Shown piece by piece: positions 53,790 through 62,526 of a DNA stretch of 64,000 bases. Position 1 is the first letter of the stretch. Every line of letters begins with the position of its first letter. The notes under the pieces were generated by a model that was given only the letters and a program-made list of their open reading frames with translations, did no database searches and was not told where the DNA came from. Source of the stretch: Deltaproteobacteria bacterium HGW-Deltaproteobacteria-6 (GTDB taxonomy: Bacteria > Desulfobacterota > Syntrophia > Syntrophales > Smithellaceae). The stretch is from assembly GCA_002840435.1 (NCBI GenBank), contig PHAT01000002.1, positions 124,001 to 188,000 of the forward strand. Direction: 5' to 3'. Both the position numbers and the translations under genes were made by a program.

Positions 53790-53819
53790 ATTATATAAAA
53801 TAAGATCTCACGGTGTCAA
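53790..53819 (-). promoter_or_regulatory. Sigma70-type promoter of the liv operon
   Basis: Reading on the minus strand, perfect TTGACA and perfect TATAAT are separated by 18 bases. Transcription would start near 53783, about 60 bases before ATG 53721, and cross the palindrome at 53748-53762. Confidence 0.75.
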
Positions 53820-53940
53820 TGAAAAATAACTGTTCGGTCATGGCGGGGACGTTGTGAACTTTGAAAATGGTGTAATAATATCAACATGGGATGAATGTTT
53901 TTTTTATTCTCTTCTGAAGGATGGTCTGATGAAGCATCCG

Positions 53941-53970
53941 GGACCGGCCCTGCTTTTTTCGAGCCGGTCC
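53941..53970 (+). terminator. Possible hairpin terminator upstream of the TetR gene
   Basis: GGACCGGC (53941-53948) and GCCGGTCC (53963-53970) form an eight-base stem followed by TTTGTT on the plus strand. No plus-strand gene ends here; it could end a short transcript from the liv intergenic region or be an attenuator. Confidence 0.4.
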
Positions 53971-54020
53971 TTTGTTCCTGTGTGTTTGCATTCAGTTACC
54001 GTATGAATGGTTTTATAAGA

Positions 54021-54044
54021 TTGACAAATTAATCCGTTTGTCAA
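54021..54044. promoter_or_regulatory. Inverted repeat, probable operator for the TetR gene
   Basis: TTGACAAA and TTTGTCAA form an exact inverted repeat with an eight-base spacer, 72 bases before the TetR start. The left arm includes a TTGACA box, so a bound repressor would block this promoter. Autorepression is the usual TetR pattern. Confidence 0.6.
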
Positions 54045-54115
54045 TATATGCGGAAAATGACGGGAAACGATTTTTATCAGAAAAAAATATAACCGGAAAC
54101 AGGTTGAGGAGAAAA

Positions 54116-54757
54116 ATGGCCGGAAAAAAGGGCAGGCCGGTAAGAAAAAATGTCGAGTCTGAATCCCGGCAGCAGATTCTGGACGTGGCTCTCGTGTTGT
54201 TTGCCAAGAGAGGATATGCCGCGACAACGGTGCGGGAAATTGTGGATGCGGCGGGCATCACCGCTCCTTCTCTTTATTATTATTTCGGCAGCAAGGAAGG
54301 CCTTTACCTGGAGTTGATGCAGATACATTGTGCTCTGATCGATTCGGCGCTGGAGCTGCATTTGCACACATCCGAAAGCGCCAGGTACCGTTTGAAAGAT
54401 CTGGTGGACAAGATTTTTCTTCATGTCATTAATGACAAGGATTTTTTCCGGCTGATGTTTACGATTTACTACGGTCCGTCTCAGGGCGCGCCTTATTGCG
54501 ATTTCATTTCCTATCATGTCAAATTTCACGCGGCGATTAAAAAGATCATCGAAGACGGCATCGCGTCAAAGGAGTTTCAACCCGGCAACACGGGGCACAT
54601 GACCTGGGTTGTCCGCGGTGTGGTTCAATTGGCCATGGAGGAGCAAATCAAAGACGACCGGGAAAAAATAGACCGGCCCGGTGTGCAAAAGATTTTGGAT
54701 TTGATTCTGGACCGTTTCGAACGACCGCTGTCCGTAAATTCTAAAGAAGCAGGATAA
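54116..54757 (+). CDS. TetR-family transcriptional regulator
   Basis: The 213-residue protein has an N-terminal basic stretch and a TetR helix-turn-helix: ILDVALVLFAKRGYAATTVR, then SLYYYFGSKEGLYLELM. The C-terminal ligand domain is divergent, as is normal. ATG 54116 has GAGGAG at good spacing; a frame upstream to 53972 lacks such a site. It diverges from the liv operon and precedes the SDR gene by 72 bases, so it probably controls both, perhaps sensing an acyl-CoA (inference). Confidence 0.92.
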   Translation: MAGKKGRPVRKNVESESRQQILDVALVLFAKRGYAATTVREIVDAAGITAPSLYYYFGSKEGLYLELMQIHCALIDSALELHLHTSESARYRLKDLVDKIFLHVINDKDFFRLMFTIYYGPSQGAPYCDFISYHVKFHAAIKKIIEDGIASKEFQPGNTGHMTWVVRGVVQLAMEEQIKDDREKIDRPGVQKILDLILDRFERPLSVNSKEAG

Positions 54758-54829
54758 CGTAAAAGTCATCTTTATAAGGGAAAGCAGTATGTACGAGTAC
54801 ACAAAAATATTCCGAGGAGGCCGAAAAGT

Positions 54830-55630
54830 ATGGATTTGAAAATTAAAGATAAAATTGCCATCGTGACGGGCGGGGGAAACGGTATCGGTGAAGCCGTCTC
54901 TTTATGCCTGGCCTCGGAAGGGGTGAAGGTGGTTGTGGCGGATTTAAATATCGAAGCCGCGCAAAAAGTCGCTCGCGCGATAAAAGCAGGTGGCGGCGAT
55001 GCTCTAACCGTTGCCGGCGATGCGACAAAGCCGGAAGATGTGGATGCCCTGATGCAAAAGGCAATGGATGCGTACGGCGCAATCGACATCCTGGTCAATA
55101 ATGTGGGTGGCGGATCAGGCATTGCCCTGATTGCGAAATCCGCGATCGAAGATTGGGACCGGACCATAGAGATCAACCTGAAAAGCGCTTATCTCTGCTG
55201 CCGCGCCGCGGCCAGGGTCATGATTCCCAGAAAGCAGGGCAGGATCATCAATATGTCCTCCGTCTCGGGCAGGCAGGGCGAACAGCTTCTGGGGGCGTAC
55301 TGTGCGGCGAAATTCGGCGTGATTGGATTTACGCAAACGCTGGCCAAGGAATTGGCCCGCCATAATATTACCGTCAATGCCGTTTGTCCCGGCTATGTTT
55401 ATACACCGGGCTGGGAGACGCTTGCGCAGGCGGTGAAAGACATCCAGCCCGCATATGCGGATAAGAGCCTTAATGAAATATTCGACGCCAGGGTTAAAGA
55501 AGTCACCCCGCTCCGCCGTCCCCAGGATGCTGGTGAGATTGCCGCTCTGGTGGCCTATCTGGCGTCTTACGAAGCCCGCAGCATCACGGGCCAGGCTGTG
55601 AGTATAGACGGCGGCATTGTGATGAGATAA
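54830..55630 (+). CDS. Short-chain dehydrogenase/reductase
   Basis: The 266-residue classical SDR has cofactor motif TGGGNGIG, NNVG, catalytic Ser in NMSSVSG and YCAAK with Tyr and Lys. ADLN after the second strand suggests NAD preference. DGGIVMR is the typical tail. The family oxidises hydroxyacyl or alcohol substrates; a 3-hydroxyacyl-CoA role would suit the neighbours. ATG 54830 is preceded by GAGGAGG. Confidence 0.92.
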   Translation: MDLKIKDKIAIVTGGGNGIGEAVSLCLASEGVKVVVADLNIEAAQKVARAIKAGGGDALTVAGDATKPEDVDALMQKAMDAYGAIDILVNNVGGGSGIALIAKSAIEDWDRTIEINLKSAYLCCRAAARVMIPRKQGRIINMSSVSGRQGEQLLGAYCAAKFGVIGFTQTLAKELARHNITVNAVCPGYVYTPGWETLAQAVKDIQPAYADKSLNEIFDARVKEVTPLRRPQDAGEIAALVAYLASYEARSITGQAVSIDGGIVMR

Positions 55631-55753
55631 TTCCATTCCTAAATCAAGCGCTATCTTTGTTGGCGTTGTCGTCGGCTTCCTCAGCGTATGTACAATACGC
55701 CTCGTTGCCTCCTCCTAGCCGCCGCGATATCATCATTGATTTAGAAATGGAAT
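55630..55753. repeat. 124-base element with terminal inverted repeats
   Basis: The 18-base ends ATTCCATTCCTAAATCAA (55630-55647) and its inverse at 55736-55753 match with one difference. A central GCGTAT/ATACGC stem lies near 55684-55700. It starts at the last base of the SDR stop codon. There is no coding capacity. It looks like a non-autonomous or REP-type repeat. Confidence 0.65.
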
Positions 55754-55807
55754 AAAGGCGGCATTAAGCCGCTGTTCAATAATCACTGTAACATTTCTTA
55801 ACGGCCC

Positions 55808-57013
55808 CTAATCGGGAATCAGGGCAATACCTTCCTGGCGGAATGCTTCTATTTCTTCGGGCCGGCAGCCGATTTCTTCCAGAATGGATTTTGAGTCCTG
55901 GCCCAGAGCAGGCGACGGCCAGGCAGGTTCAGCCGGTGTTTCCGAAAATTTCAGGGGAACACCAATGCCCTTGATCTTGCCGGAAACGGGATGGGCCTGT
56001 TCATGAATCATCCGCCGCGCCTTTATCTGCGGGTCTTTTTCTATCTCTGAAATATCCAGCACAGGGGTCAGGCAGACATCCAGTGTTTTTGCCGCAATCA
56101 TCCATTCATCCCTTGTTTTTGTCCGGAAAAGATCCGCGATTTCCCTGCGCAGACTTTCAGCCTCTTCCCCCATGACCAGATGCTTTTCGATCCATTCCGG
56201 GTGACCGGTCATTTCGCAGAAAATTTTCCAGAACTTGGTCTCCAAAATGCCCAGAGCGATATGTTTGCCGTCGGCGCAGGAATACACGCCGTAGCAGGCC
56301 AGACCTCCGGAAAGGGGCGGCTCTCCCGGCGCAAAGGAAATTCGGGTTGCCTGATAATGCGCCATCTGCAAAGTCATCAACGGCAGAACGCCATCCAGCA
56401 TGGACACGTCTACCTGCTGACCTTTGCCGGTTTTTTCTCTGGCCCACAGAGCGGAAAGGCAGGCGATGACGGACATGTAGGCGCCGCCCGCCACATCGCC
56501 TAACTGGGGCCCCGGAATCACGGGGCCTGTCCCGCACGCGCCGGTTGCCGCAAGGATTCCGGCATATCCCATAAAATTGATATCGTGTCCGGCGTCATTG
56601 GCGTAAGGTCCGTCCTGCCCGTATCCGGTAATGGAAACATAGATGATGTCGGGTTTTGCCAGGCAGGCATCTTTGTAGCCAATGCCCAGTTCAGCAAGCA
56701 CTCCCGGCCGGAACTGCTCAATAACAATATCGGCTGTTTTGATGAGCGACAAAAAAATACCGGCGCCTTTTTTGGTTTTAAGATTCAGGGCCAGGCTGCG
56801 CTTAGATCGGTTGACGGCGATAAAGCCTGCGGACTCGGATTCGATATAGGGAGGATAGTATCGCATATAATCCGGCGCATTGATATCCTCGATCTTGATG
56901 ACATCAGCGCCCATATCGGCGAGCATCATGGTGCCGAGCGGCCCCGGGTAGAGCCGGGTAAGATCCAGAATGCGAATTCCCTGCAAAGGACCGTTTTGAG
57001 GTTTTCTTGCCAT
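55808..57013 (-). CDS. Alpha-methylacyl-CoA racemase-like CaiB/BaiF protein
   Basis: The 401-residue protein starts at ATG 57013 with GGAGGAG. Family segments are LQGIRILDLTRLYPGPLGTM, ADVIKIED and IVIEQFRPGVLAELGIGY. The catalytic region AGHDINFMGYAG matches the GHDINY-type motif of alpha-methylacyl-CoA racemases better than that of CoA-transferases. It could epimerise 2-methyl acyl-CoA produced by branched substrate breakdown; the substrate is inferred. It is a separate unit facing the SDR gene. Confidence 0.85.
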   Translation of the reverse strand: MARKPQNGPLQGIRILDLTRLYPGPLGTMMLADMGADVIKIEDINAPDYMRYYPPYIESESAGFIAVNRSKRSLALNLKTKKGAGIFLSLIKTADIVIEQFRPGVLAELGIGYKDACLAKPDIIYVSITGYGQDGPYANDAGHDINFMGYAGILAATGACGTGPVIPGPQLGDVAGGAYMSVIACLSALWAREKTGKGQQVDVSMLDGVLPLMTLQMAHYQATRISFAPGEPPLSGGLACYGVYSCADGKHIALGILETKFWKIFCEMTGHPEWIEKHLVMGEEAESLRREIADLFRTKTRDEWMIAAKTLDVCLTPVLDISEIEKDPQIKARRMIHEQAHPVSGKIKGIGVPLKFSETPAEPAWPSPALGQDSKSILEEIGCRPEEIEAFRQEGIALIPD

Positions 57014-57343
57014 GGCTTGATTTCTCCTCCCGTCGCCGGAATTTTCGATTGAAATTCCCGTCACGACTTTTTTAGTTTAAATAACTTCAATTGTGGACGT
57101 CAGGATAGACGCAACACCGCAGGTAACACTGGTGTTAGCATTCGTAGCGCCTGCTTTCCCTTTCTGCCCTCATCAGCGGCTCCTCAGGATGGAGGATAGT
57201 ATGAAAATGTTTAAATGAAATTGTCCTGTGATTCAAGTGCTAAGAATTATTATTTCTAATTGTAATTTTCGCGGGTTCGGTTTAATGATCTTAAAACGTA
57301 AGGGTGATCCACTTGATGACCTGTGCCGTGATGGAGAAAACCA
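57014..57343. other. Divergent intergenic region
   Basis: About 330 bases with no gene. It has a small inverted repeat TAACAC-TG-GTGTTA at 57124-57137, a candidate operator, and a short hairpin GGAATTT/AAATTCC at 57038-57058 close to the racemase gene start. No promoter is convincing. Confidence 0.45.
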
Positions 57344-57922
57344 ATGAGCAAAATAGGCGATCTTTTATTTGTCAGAAAACATCATGTTTGCCCCCGCTGG
57401 CTGTGCTTTACATTTGACAACTGGGTCCGCAAACGTTTGCAAAATCCCGATCAGATCATTAAAGATTATATCAGACAGGGCGACACTGTGCTGGACGTTG
57501 GTCCCGGCATCGGCTTTTTTACCATTCCCATGGCCCGCCTGGTGGGAGATAACGGACAGGTTGTCGCGGTGGATATCCAGGAAGAAATGCTTGCTGCCAT
57601 ATCCAGGCGGGCCATACATGCGGGAGTTGCAAACCGGGTTCGTCTGCAACTGGCCAGTCCGGATTCTCTGAATGTTACGGATCGGGCCGATTTTGTTCTG
57701 GCCTTTTGGATGGCGCACGAGGTCCCCGACCAGGCCGGATTTTTTGCGCAATTATATGCTGTCCTGAAAGACGACGGGAAATTTCTTCTGGCGGAACCAA
57801 AACTTCATGTTTCCAAAGCACAATTTGATGCCGAGCTCGATTACGCGCAAAAGGCCGGGTTTAAACTTCTCACCAGACCGGCCGTCCCCATGAGCCTGGC
57901 TGTCGTGCTGGTAAAACAATAA
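57344..57922 (+). CDS. Class I SAM-dependent methyltransferase
   Basis: The 192-residue protein has the SAM-binding motif LDVGPGIGFFT, acidic VVAVDIQ at the end of the second strand and the LLAEP strand. An N-terminal KHHVCPRW segment is outside the fold. The substrate is unknown; sequence style resembles the UbiE/arsenite-type Methyltransf_11/31 group. No useful neighbour context. GAGAAAACC lies upstream of ATG 57344. Confidence 0.88.
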   Translation: MSKIGDLLFVRKHHVCPRWLCFTFDNWVRKRLQNPDQIIKDYIRQGDTVLDVGPGIGFFTIPMARLVGDNGQVVAVDIQEEMLAAISRRAIHAGVANRVRLQLASPDSLNVTDRADFVLAFWMAHEVPDQAGFFAQLYAVLKDDGKFLLAEPKLHVSKAQFDAELDYAQKAGFKLLTRPAVPMSLAVVLVKQ

Positions 57923-57987
57923 TTATAACCCGGCGTATGCCGGGCGAAGTGCCTAGTGCAGTGTTCCAATGAACAGCTTTATAATAA

Positions 57988-58063
57988 TGTCATTTCGAAC
58001 GAAGTGAGAAATCTTAAGGAATCTGGCACAAAGTAAAGATATCTCCCTCCGGTCGATATGACA
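57988..58063. repeat. Dispersed imperfect inverted-repeat element
   Basis: Arms of 28 bases (57988-58015 and 58036-58063) pair at 23 of 28 positions and start TGTCATTTCGA and TGTCATATCGA. A partial relative is at 35916. Just before it, CCCGGC-GTAT-GCCGGG (57929-57944) forms a small hairpin after the methyltransferase stop. Confidence 0.6.
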
Positions 58064-58133
58064 ATACTTTACTGTTACACTACACGGGTCTGACGCTCTT
58101 AAGCCATCTCAAGATTTTTTTGTCAGAAATTTC

Positions 58134-58164
58134 TTGACAAGGTGGGGCTGTACGTCGATATAAA
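58134..58164 (+). promoter_or_regulatory. Probable promoter of the chemoreceptor-like gene
   Basis: TTGACA (58134-58139) is followed by GATATA at 17 bases or TATAAA at 19 bases. Because this promoter overlaps an upstream in-frame GTG (58142), the coding start is set at ATG 58202. Confidence 0.5.
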
Positions 58165-58201
58165 CCGCAGGTTTTTAATTTCTGCAACACAGGATGGAAC
58201 T

Positions 58202-59467
58202 ATGCTGAGACATTACATTAATTATTTTATTCCTGCATCCATAAATCAACAGGAAGACGAATACCGACGCACCTTCCAGCTGACAGCCTTCACGCAGCTG
58301 TCGGTGATTTTCTTCCTTCCCAACGTTATCAAATGGTACAAAATGGGTCATACGGAACTGGCTGTCAGCATCTTTTGCGTGATGGTTTTCTGTGCGCTGA
58401 TCTGTCCATTCATTCTGAAATTCAGCGGTTCGCTTAAAATCATGGGAAATTGCATCATGGCGGCGCTGGCCTGGCATTTTTCCGTTCTGCCCGCCGTGAC
58501 GGGCGGTATTTTATCCTCATCGCTTGCCTGGAATATTATCCTGCCGATTTTTGCGGTAACCTTTGTCGGGTTTGCCAGCTTCATCTTTTGGTCCGCTTTC
58601 ATGTTTCTGGAGGTTCTGGTTTTTCTGGGGATTCATCTGACCGGCTATACGCTTCCCGTCATTGCTCTGACGCAGGCGCAGATGGTCCAGGCTCAGATCG
58701 CCAATGTTCTGGGTCCGTTTCTAACGATGGTCATTACCCTGACGTTCGGCGACCGTGGTTTGAAGAGCGCGCTTATGGCGCAAAAAGCGGCGGCCCGGGC
58801 TCACGGGCGGGCGGAACTGGAGCAGCAGAAATTAAGAGAAAAATCCGATGAACTGGCGCGTCAACTGGAATCTGTGTTTGTCCAGGTTCGCGAACACACG
58901 GAGCGGCTGGCCCGGGACATCGTGGAAAAAATGGCCGGTCTGACCCGGGAAGCGGCTCAAAACGCGATGGAAGCCAATGATCTGATCAGTCAGACGGGCG
59001 ATGTCGTAGATCAGACCAATGTCTCCATGAAAGCATTGACGTCGCAGATGGCGGACATTACGCGAACCAGCGAAGAGACATCCAAGATCATCAGGACGAT
59101 TGACGAGATTGCATTTCAAACCAATCTGCTGGCCCTCAACGCGGCGGTGGAGGCGGCTCGCGCGGGAGAGGCGGGTGCGGGATTTGCCGTGGTGGCCGAT
59201 GAAGTTCGGAACCTGGCCATGCGTTCCGCAGAGGCGGCCAAAAATACATCAGGCCTGATTGAAGATATTATTTCGCATATCCGGCAGGGGTCATCACTGG
59301 TATCGGAAACGAACGACCGTTTCGCGAAAGTTTCCGAAAATGTGACAAAATCCGTCAGTCTGGTGGATGGCATCGCCCGGTCTTCATCCACGCAAAGTCA
59401 GGGCATCGAAGAAATCAAAAGAGTTACGTCAACCATTAACGATTTGGTTGCGCAAAAGACCGGTTGA
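58202..59467 (+). CDS. Methyl-accepting chemotaxis-type protein with membrane-only sensor
   Basis: From ATG 58202 (AGGATGGA upstream) the protein is 421 residues. Six membrane helices (about 25-190) with only short loops replace the usual periplasmic ligand domain. A coiled-coil signalling domain follows, with the conserved tip [20 protein letters not shown] and [11 protein letters not shown]. No HAMP domain is evident. It may sense membrane state or a membrane-buried ligand. No other che genes are in the window. Confidence 0.88.
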   Translation: MLRHYINYFIPASINQQEDEYRRTFQLTAFTQLSVIFFLPNVIKWYKMGHTELAVSIFCVMVFCALICPFILKFSGSLKIMGNCIMAALAWHFSVLPAVTGGILSSSLAWNIILPIFAVTFVGFASFIFWSAFMFLEVLVFLGIHLTGYTLPVIALTQAQMVQAQIANVLGPFLTMVITLTFGDRGLKSALMAQKAAARAHGRAELEQQKLREKSDELARQLESVFVQVREHTERLARDIVEKMAGLTREAAQNAMEANDLISQTGDVVDQTNVSMKALTSQMADITRTSEETSKIIRTIDEIAFQTNLLALNAAVEAARAGEAGAGFAVVADEVRNLAMRSAEAAKNTSGLIEDIISHIRQGSSLVSETNDRFAKVSENVTKSVSLVDGIARSSSTQSQGIEEIKRVTSTINDLVAQKTG

Positions 59468-59535
59468 TTCCGGCCGGACCGGAATTTTACCGCTGAACTG
59501 AAAGAATAAAGGATCCGAATGCTGAAGGTACGCGT

Positions 59536-59979
59536 ATGCCGTTGATAAAAAAACGTGTGTGGGCATGGACAGGTTTCATGCTGCTGCTGCCTTTCGGAAT
59601 CGCAGCGGCCGCCGGATATGACACTGGTGTGCAGGCAAAGGTCATCCTCGAGACGGAGACGATGAGCAATGGCCAGCTTATTGATTATCAGGATACCGAT
59701 CATCCCAGGGTAACCGTCATGGTCGTGGATATTGCTCCGGGGGCCGAGACGGGCTGGCACAGCCATCCGATAGCTGTTTACGCTTATGTCATGGCCGGGA
59801 CGCTTTCGGTGCAGATAGAGGGCGGGAAAACATCCGAGTTTAAAGAAGGCGAGGCCATTATTGAGGTCGTTAAGCTTAATCACAATGGCATCAATCATGG
59901 GAAAGTTCCGGTTAAACTGGTTGTCTTTTATCTCGGCGCAAAAGACACTCCCAATGTGATCAAGGCGGATAAACCCTGA
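59536..59979 (+). CDS. Exported cupin-domain protein
   Basis: The 147-residue protein has a signal peptide (cleavage after AAAA) and one cupin barrel. The first cupin motif contains GWHSHPIAVYAYVMAG with two histidines, and the second contains NHNGINHG. A metal site is likely, but the enzymatic role is open; periplasmic cupins of this type are often of unknown function. It follows the chemoreceptor gene by 68 bases. Confidence 0.82.
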   Translation: MPLIKKRVWAWTGFMLLLPFGIAAAAGYDTGVQAKVILETETMSNGQLIDYQDTDHPRVTVMVVDIAPGAETGWHSHPIAVYAYVMAGTLSVQIEGGKTSEFKEGEAIIEVVKLNHNGINHGKVPVKLVVFYLGAKDTPNVIKADKP

Positions 59980-59996
59980 TTTCGTCGTTCGTCAAT

Positions 59997-60083
59997 CGTA
60001 TCTCGTATTTCGCATTTCGTGAAGGATTGAGAGCGCTGGTGACAAACTAAAGATCACCAGTTGTTTCCTGTTGACGAGATACG
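59997..60083. repeat. Inverted-repeat element between convergent genes
   Basis: CGTATCTCGT (59997-60006) pairs with ACGAGATACG (60074-60083), and inside CTGGTGA (60036-60042) pairs with TCACCAG (60054-60060). It has no coding potential and may be a REP-like repeat or a shared terminator. Confidence 0.5.
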
Positions 60084-60107
60084 AACGATGCCTCACGTAT
60101 AACGATC

Positions 60108-60527
60108 TTATTCGCCGATGATTTTGACAAGCACTCTTTTCTTTCTGCCGCCGTCAAACTCCCCGTAGAAAATCTGTTCCCACGGTCCGAAATCCAGTTT
60201 GCCGCGGGTCACGGCAACAACCACCTCTCGTCCCATGATCTGTCTTTTTAAATGAGCGTCTCCATTATCCTCTCCGGTGCGGTTATGGAGATAATGAGAT
60301 AACGGTTCATGCGGTGCCAGCTTTTCCAACCATTTTTCATAGTCCTGGTGGAGGCCTGATTCGTCGTCGTTGATGAATACCGACGCGGTGATGTGCATCG
60401 CGTTTATAAGTATTAAACCCTCTGCAATTCCGCTTTCCTGCAAACAGGCTTCAACCTGATGCGTGATATTAATGAAGGCTCTCCGTTCGGGAATGTTAAA
60501 CCATAATTCTTCACGGTAGGATTTCAT
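60108..60527 (-). CDS. YjbQ/UPF0047 family protein
   Basis: The 139-residue protein matches the YjbQ family closely: [13 protein letters not shown], a [17 protein letters not shown] segment, [20 protein letters not shown] and [11 protein letters not shown]. YjbQ has weak thiamine-phosphate synthase activity in E. coli but its physiological role is uncertain. It is a single gene on the minus strand with no linked pathway genes. Confidence 0.93.
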   Translation of the reverse strand: MKSYREELWFNIPERRAFINITHQVEACLQESGIAEGLILINAMHITASVFINDDESGLHQDYEKWLEKLAPHEPLSHYLHNRTGEDNGDAHLKRQIMGREVVVAVTRGKLDFGPWEQIFYGEFDGGRKKRVLVKIIGE

Positions 60528-60632
60528 GGGTTAAACCTCATGGTGAAAATGTATTTAACTTTACATCGTTACCGCCTTATGCTATGAGGCAAAAAAATAT
60601 GCAAGATTATCTTTTTTCAGGAGTTAGAAAAT

Positions 60633-61382
60633 ATGTCCGGCCATTCTAAATGGAGCACCATCAAAAGGAAAAAAGGGGCGATTGACGCCAAACGCGGTAA
60701 AATATTTACCAAAATTATTAAAGAAATCACTCTGGCGGCACGTTTGGGCGGCGGCGACATGGAAGGGAATTCCCGTTTGAGACAGGCGGTCATGGCGGCC
60801 AAGGAAGAAAACATGCCCAAGGATAACATCGATCGGGCCATCAAAAAGGGCACCGGCGGCGGTGAGGGTGCGGCGGCTTATGAAGAAATCACCTATGAAG
60901 GCTACGGTCCCGGTGGCGCGGCGGTTATTGTCGATGTCATGACGGATAATAAAAACAGGACTGTTGCGGAAATCCGCCACATCTTCTCCAAACATGGCGG
61001 CAATCTGGGTGAAAACGGCTGTGTGGCCTGGATATTCTCAAAAAAAGGGAGCATCGTCATTGATAAAAAACTTATCGGTGAAGACGAACTCATGGAACTG
61101 GCGCTGGAGGCCGGAGCGGAAGATGTGAAGGCGGAAGGCAATGAATATGAGGTAATCACGGAGCCGGCGGCTTTTGAAGCCGTAAAAAAGGCGATAGACG
61201 ATAAAGGCATCAAACATCTGGAAGCGTCCATCAGCAAGATTCCTTCCAATACTGTAAAACTGGAAGCGGGCAAGGCGGAGTCCATGCTGAAATTAATGGA
61301 GAAGCTGGAAGACAATGATGACGTCCAGAATGTTTACTCCAACTTTGATATTGATGAAGATGTTATGGAAAAGTTGAGTTAA
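60633..61382 (+). CDS. yebC: YebC/PmpR family protein
   Basis: The 249-residue protein has the standard N-terminus [20 protein letters not shown] and the acidic C-terminal domain. The family includes transcription regulators (PmpR) and the translation factors for polyproline stalling recently assigned to YebC; which applies here cannot be judged. AGGAG precedes ATG 60633. It leads a yebC-ruvC-ruvA-ruvB-queH run. Confidence 0.97.
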   Translation: MSGHSKWSTIKRKKGAIDAKRGKIFTKIIKEITLAARLGGGDMEGNSRLRQAVMAAKEENMPKDNIDRAIKKGTGGGEGAAAYEEITYEGYGPGGAAVIVDVMTDNKNRTVAEIRHIFSKHGGNLGENGCVAWIFSKKGSIVIDKKLIGEDELMELALEAGAEDVKAEGNEYEVITEPAAFEAVKKAIDDKGIKHLEASISKIPSNTVKLEAGKAESMLKLMEKLEDNDDVQNVYSNFDIDEDVMEKLS

Positions 61383-61411
61383 AAAACCAATTTTTCACGA
61401 AAGTAGATATT

Positions 61412-61891
61412 TTGCGAATTTTAGGCATCGATCCCGGAAGCATTGTGACCGGTTATGGGGTGATTGATAAAAGCGGCAATTATCTGCGTCATGTTATTCA
61501 CGGTGAAATTAAACCTCCTAAAGCCTCGCTTTTGTCTGACGTCTTAATGGATATTGCAAGCAAGCTCAGGGCGGTCATTGCCGGAACAAGCCCGCAGGCG
61601 GTTTGTCTGGAAAATATTTTCTATGGTAAAAATGTCCGCAGTTTGATCCGGCAGGCCCAGGTTCGGGGCGTGGTGATTTTTACCTGCGCCGATTGCGGTA
61701 TTCCCGTTTTTGAATATTCTCCGCTGGAAATTAAAAAGGCTGTTGTCGGCTATGGCCGGGCTGAAAAACGTCAGGTGCAGATGATGGTGAAGGCTATTTT
61801 AAAACTCGATGCCCTGCCGCCCGCGGATGCCGCAGATGCCCTGGCCGCAGCCATCTGCCAGGCCAACTTTGTAAAGGAGCAGCCCATTTGA
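61412..61891 (+). CDS. ruvC: Crossover junction endodeoxyribonuclease RuvC
   Basis: The 159-residue Holliday-junction resolvase starts at a TTG codon (61412), as judged by the conserved N-terminus RILGIDPGSIVTGYGV with catalytic Asp7. Other acidic residues lie in CLENIFYGKN and PADAADALAAAI. GAAAG is a weak ribosome signal. It precedes ruvA by one base. Confidence 0.96.
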   Translation: MRILGIDPGSIVTGYGVIDKSGNYLRHVIHGEIKPPKASLLSDVLMDIASKLRAVIAGTSPQAVCLENIFYGKNVRSLIRQAQVRGVVIFTCADCGIPVFEYSPLEIKKAVVGYGRAEKRQVQMMVKAILKLDALPPADAADALAAAICQANFVKEQPI

Positions 61892-61892
61892 T

Positions 61893-62501
61893 ATGATCGC
61901 ACTGCTATCCGGTAAAATTGCTTACAAGGGCATTTCGCATATTGTGGTGGACACACAGGGCGTCGGTTATCGTGTTTTTATACCGCTCACGACTTTTTAT
62001 GAGCTTCCCGAAGCAGGCGAGGCGGTCACCCTGCATATTCATACGTCCGTTAAAGAGGATGCGATCAATCTGTTCGGTTTTTACACGCTCCAGGAGCGTG
62101 AACTTTTCCAGCTGATGATTTCCGTCAGCGGGATCGGGCCGAAAGTGGCCATGAATATTCTTTCCGGTATTTCTTCCACGGAATTGCTCGAAGCGATATC
62201 GGGCGGTAATCTGGCTAAGTTGATTACCATTCCCGGCATCGGCCGGAAAATGGCTGAACGCTTGATTCTGGAACTCAAAGAAAAAGCCGTTAAAAAGATG
62301 ATGGCGGATCAGATTCCGGTTACGGATGCCCGGCAAAAGCAAAATGATATGATCCGGGAAGATGTTCTTTCCGCGCTGGTTAATTTGGGTTATAAAGCCA
62401 ATGCCGCCAGAGACGCGCTCGACAAGGTCGTGCGCGATGCGGAGGGAGAGCCGGCAATGGATCAGCTTTTGAAAAAAGCATTAAACATTCTTGCCGGTTG
62501 A
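61893..62501 (+). CDS. ruvA: Holliday junction DNA helicase subunit RuvA
   Basis: The 202-residue branch-migration protein starts MIALLSGKIAYKG, has tandem helix-hairpin-helix motifs (VSGIGPKVAMNILSG and IPGIGRKMAERLILEL) and a C-terminal domain that binds RuvB (DVLSALVNLGYKANAA). AAAGGAG precedes ATG 61893, inside the end of ruvC. It acts in recombinational repair with RuvB and RuvC. Confidence 0.97.
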   Translation: MIALLSGKIAYKGISHIVVDTQGVGYRVFIPLTTFYELPEAGEAVTLHIHTSVKEDAINLFGFYTLQERELFQLMISVSGIGPKVAMNILSGISSTELLEAISGGNLAKLITIPGIGRKMAERLILELKEKAVKKMMADQIPVTDARQKQNDMIREDVLSALVNLGYKANAARDALDKVVRDAEGEPAMDQLLKKALNILAG

Positions 62502-62526
62502 GGCCGGCAGGAAAAGGTAGAAACCT

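Noticed and set aside
59380-59467. Truncated chemoreceptor C-terminus
   Set aside because: The signalling coiled coil is about equally long on both sides of the tip, so an early stop is not indicated.
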